Positions 5,461 through 6,796 of a stretch of DNA of 6,796 nucleotides are shown piece after piece. The stretch is from Chloroflexota bacterium (GTDB lineage: Bacteria; Chloroflexota; Limnocylindria; Limnocylindrales; CSP1-4): the NCBI GenBank assembly GCA_021786915.1, contig JAJYMP010000778.1, forward strand, positions 1 to 6,796, read 5' to 3'. Positions within the stretch are counted from its first letter, which is position 1, and every line of letters starts with the position of its first letter. The translations under genes and the position numbers were made by a program. The notes beneath the pieces were generated by a model. The model was not told the origin of the DNA and made no database searches. It worked only from the letters and a program-made list of their open reading frames with translations.

Positions 5461-5488
5461 GAACAGCCGCGCAGGGCACCCCCGCGCA

Positions 5489-5532
5489 GAAGCGCTCCTG
5501 CCCGGGCCGCCTTGCCCGGGCAGGAGCGCTTC
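5489..5532. terminator. Bidirectional terminator, perfect 19-bp stem, between convergent genes
   Basis: The 19 bases at 5489-5507 are the exact reverse complement of 5514-5532, with loop CGCCTT. The hairpin starts 28 bases after the multicopper oxidase stop codon and its right arm overlaps the stop codon of the opposing ccmH gene (5531-5533). It can form on both transcripts. There is no T-run on either strand. Its length and position make a shared terminator the best reading. Confidence 0.8.
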
Positions 5533-6547
5533 ACGGATTCGAGGAGCCAGTGCCCGGGTACTCCGTGGGTGGGGGACCGGATGCGTCACCGGCCAGGATC
5601 GCCTCGACGGTGGTCCGTCGCGGGTCGTCCGGCCCTGCGGCCGCAAGGAACCGGGAGGCGTCGACGTGAGTTCGGGCGTCGCTCGGCCCATAGAGCTGCG
5701 CGTCCGCGAGCACCTTCATGAGCAGCGCGTCGGCGTCTCGACCCTTCCCCGCGAGGACGCTGTCGATGAGCGGCGCAGCCACGTCGGCCCGCCCGGACTC
5801 CACCAGGATCGCCGCAAGGCCCAGTTTCGGGCCGGCAGCTGTCGGATCGGCGGCGAGCGCCGACTGGTAGCGCCCGGAAGCCTCGGCGAGGTTCCCTGAT
5901 GCCAGAAGCGCGTCGCCGAGCTGCGTCAGGGCCTCAGCGTCACTCGGGTTCGCGGCCACCCAGGCCTCAAGGTCGGCGATCGACGGCGAAGCGCCCGGCG
6001 CGCCACCGCTCGACGACGTCCCGGCGGCGCGGCTCCCGAGCGCGGACGGGATCGGCGCCAGGAGCGCCACGAGCATCGTGGCGAGGAGCCCGAGCTCTGC
6101 GGCCCGCCGTCGCGGCTGGACATCCTGCCGGGCTTCTGGCGATGGTGCCATGGGTGCTCGCCGGCCCCGCCGGACGAGCAGCAGCGCGCCGCCCAGGAGA
6201 ACCGCACCGGGCAGGAGCCACACGATGGCTGCGGCCCCCCCGGACCCTGGGTCGAGGAGGATCCAGGGTCCGTAGCGGTCTGCGAAGTAGGCTCGGATCT
6301 CATCGTCAGTCCGACCGTCCCGGAGCTGCTGCTCGACGACCTGCCGCATCTGCCTCGCGGCCATGGCGGGGGAGTCGGCGACTGACGTGGCCTGGCACGT
6401 CGGGCAGCGGAGCGTCGTCTCGATGGCGCGCGCCCGAGCCGACGGATCCCGCGGCCCGGGCGCCGCCAGCCACGCCGTCCCGGCCACCAGCAGTACGACT
6501 GCGGCAAGCACGACCGAGACGGCGACCTGACCGACCCGCGGTCTCAT
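5531..6547 (-). CDS. ccmH: Cytochrome c maturation protein CcmH fused to a TPR (CcmI-like) domain
   Basis: This 338-residue membrane protein belongs to cytochrome c maturation system I: the CcmH part keeps apocytochrome haem-binding cysteines reduced and the TPR part chaperones the apocytochrome. Seen: a membrane segment at about 8-29, the redox motif LRCPTCQ at 46-52 (C48, C51) with the conserved ATSVADSPAMAARQMR and EIRAYFADRYGPWILLDP (83-100), a second membrane segment at 105-125, a basic linker, a third hydrophobic segment at 152-170, a Gly/Ser-rich linker, and TPR-like helices from about 190 to 310 (for example NPSDAEALTQLGDALLASGNLAEASGRY in pieces). The fused layout resembles E. coli CcmH rather than the split CcmH/CcmI of many alphaproteobacteria. 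Its ATG overlaps the stop codon of ccmG by four bases (ATGA), so the two are translationally coupled. Confidence 0.9.
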   Translation of the reverse strand: MRPRVGQVAVSVVLAAVVLLVAGTAWLAAPGPRDPSARARAIETTLRCPTCQATSVADSPAMAARQMRQVVEQQLRDGRTDDEIRAYFADRYGPWILLDPGSGGAAAIVWLLPGAVLLGGALLLVRRGRRAPMAPSPEARQDVQPRRRAAELGLLATMLVALLAPIPSALGSRAAGTSSSGGAPGASPSIADLEAWVAANPSDAEALTQLGDALLASGNLAEASGRYQSALAADPTAAGPKLGLAAILVESGRADVAAPLIDSVLAGKGRDADALLMKVLADAQLYGPSDARTHVDASRFLAAAGPDDPRRTTVEAILAGDASGPPPTEYPGTGSSNP

Positions 6548-6796
6548 GGCCCGACGATGGTCTGCAGTTTCGCGTCCAGGTCGGCCTGCGTCAGGGCGCC
6601 GACCTGGTGCCCGCGGATGACCCCCGACCGGTCGATGAAGAACGTCTCGGGGATGCCCGTCAGCCCGTAGTCGATCGCCGTTCTGCCGTCAGGGTCGAGC
6701 AGGGTCGGGTAGGTCACCGAGAACTCGGCCGCGAACTTGCGCGCCGCGTCGGGGCTGTCCTGGTAGAGCACGCCGACCAGCGCGAGCCCATTCGGC
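6544..6796 (-). CDS. ccmG: Thiol:disulfide interchange protein CcmG/DsbE/ResA-like, C-terminal part; 5' end outside window
   Basis: This is the C-terminal 83 residues of a thioredoxin-fold protein that supplies reductant for cytochrome c maturation on the outer side of the membrane. Seen: PNGLALVGVLYQDSPD, then YPTLLDPDGRTAIDYGLTG, and the thioredoxin cis-proline segment GIPETFFIDRSGVIRGHQVG, where PETF is typical of the CcmG/DsbE and TlpA groups. The catalytic CxxC pair and the membrane anchor must lie beyond the right edge. The GTG at 6771 is in frame but is an internal codon, because conserved sequence continues upstream of it to the window edge. The stop codon overlaps the start of ccmH, which identifies this as the CcmG of that operon rather than a stray thioredoxin. 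Confidence 0.88.
   Translation of the reverse strand, partial: PNGLALVGVLYQDSPDAARKFAAEFSVTYPTLLDPDGRTAIDYGLTGIPETFFIDRSGVIRGHQVGALTQADLDAKLQTIVGP

Noticed and set aside
4690..5691. Minus-strand open frame of 333 codons opposite the multicopper oxidase
   Set aside because: It covers all the copper-binding motifs in antisense and crosses the terminator stem; no family resemblance.
1..6796. CRISPR arrays, tRNA or rRNA genes, insertion sequences, prophage or integrase genes
   Set aside because: I saw no regularly spaced direct repeats, no cloverleaf or rRNA signatures, and no transposase or integrase motifs on either strand.

Overview
This is a GC-rich bacterial window with dense genes, GTG starts, strong GC-rich inverted repeats in place of U-tailed terminators, and one clear TTGnnn/TAnnnT promoter placed for leaderless transcription. 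Fragments of a system I cytochrome c maturation locus (CcmG, then CcmH fused to a TPR domain) argue against a typical actinobacterium, which would use system II. The combination fits a high-GC Chloroflexota lineage better. That assignment is inference; no rRNA or other phylogenetic marker is present.

Layout from left to right. (1) Positions 1-593, minus strand: the N-terminal part of a Rhodococcus-type oleate hydratase, running off the left edge. (2) Positions 750-2306, minus strand: a complete DHA2-type (EmrB/QacA-like) drug efflux transporter, directly upstream of the hydratase and separated from it by two small stem-loops. (3) Positions 2307-2575: a divergent intergenic region with several inverted repeats. 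(4) Positions 2576-3214, plus strand: a small membrane methyltransferase of the isoprenylcysteine carboxyl methyltransferase (ICMT)/PEMT-like group. (5) Positions 3215-3589: a 375-base gap that is not empty. It holds a hairpin after the methyltransferase, a good promoter, a 31-codon leaderless small ORF containing a Met-Met-Cys-Met run, and two mutually exclusive RNA hairpins, all upstream of (6) an OsmC/Ohr-family thiol protein at 3590-4108. (7) Positions 4109-4323: a perfect 14-bp stem after osmC, then overlapping inverted repeats before (8) a secreted two-domain multicopper oxidase at 4324-5460. (9) A perfect 19-bp stem separates it from the convergent ccmH gene. (10) Positions 5531-6796, minus strand: the translationally coupled pair ccmG (partial) and ccmH.

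The plus-strand block (methyltransferase, OsmC, multicopper oxidase) looks like a small envelope, thiol-redox and copper stress set. The ccm pair serves extracytoplasmic thiol handling and haem attachment to apocytochromes. The hydratase and efflux pump may be a lipid-detoxification pair. The most interesting item is the leader upstream of osmC: its layout is that of a translation-dependent attenuator, with a leaderless leader peptide rich in Met plus one Cys, placed before a thiol-chemistry gene.
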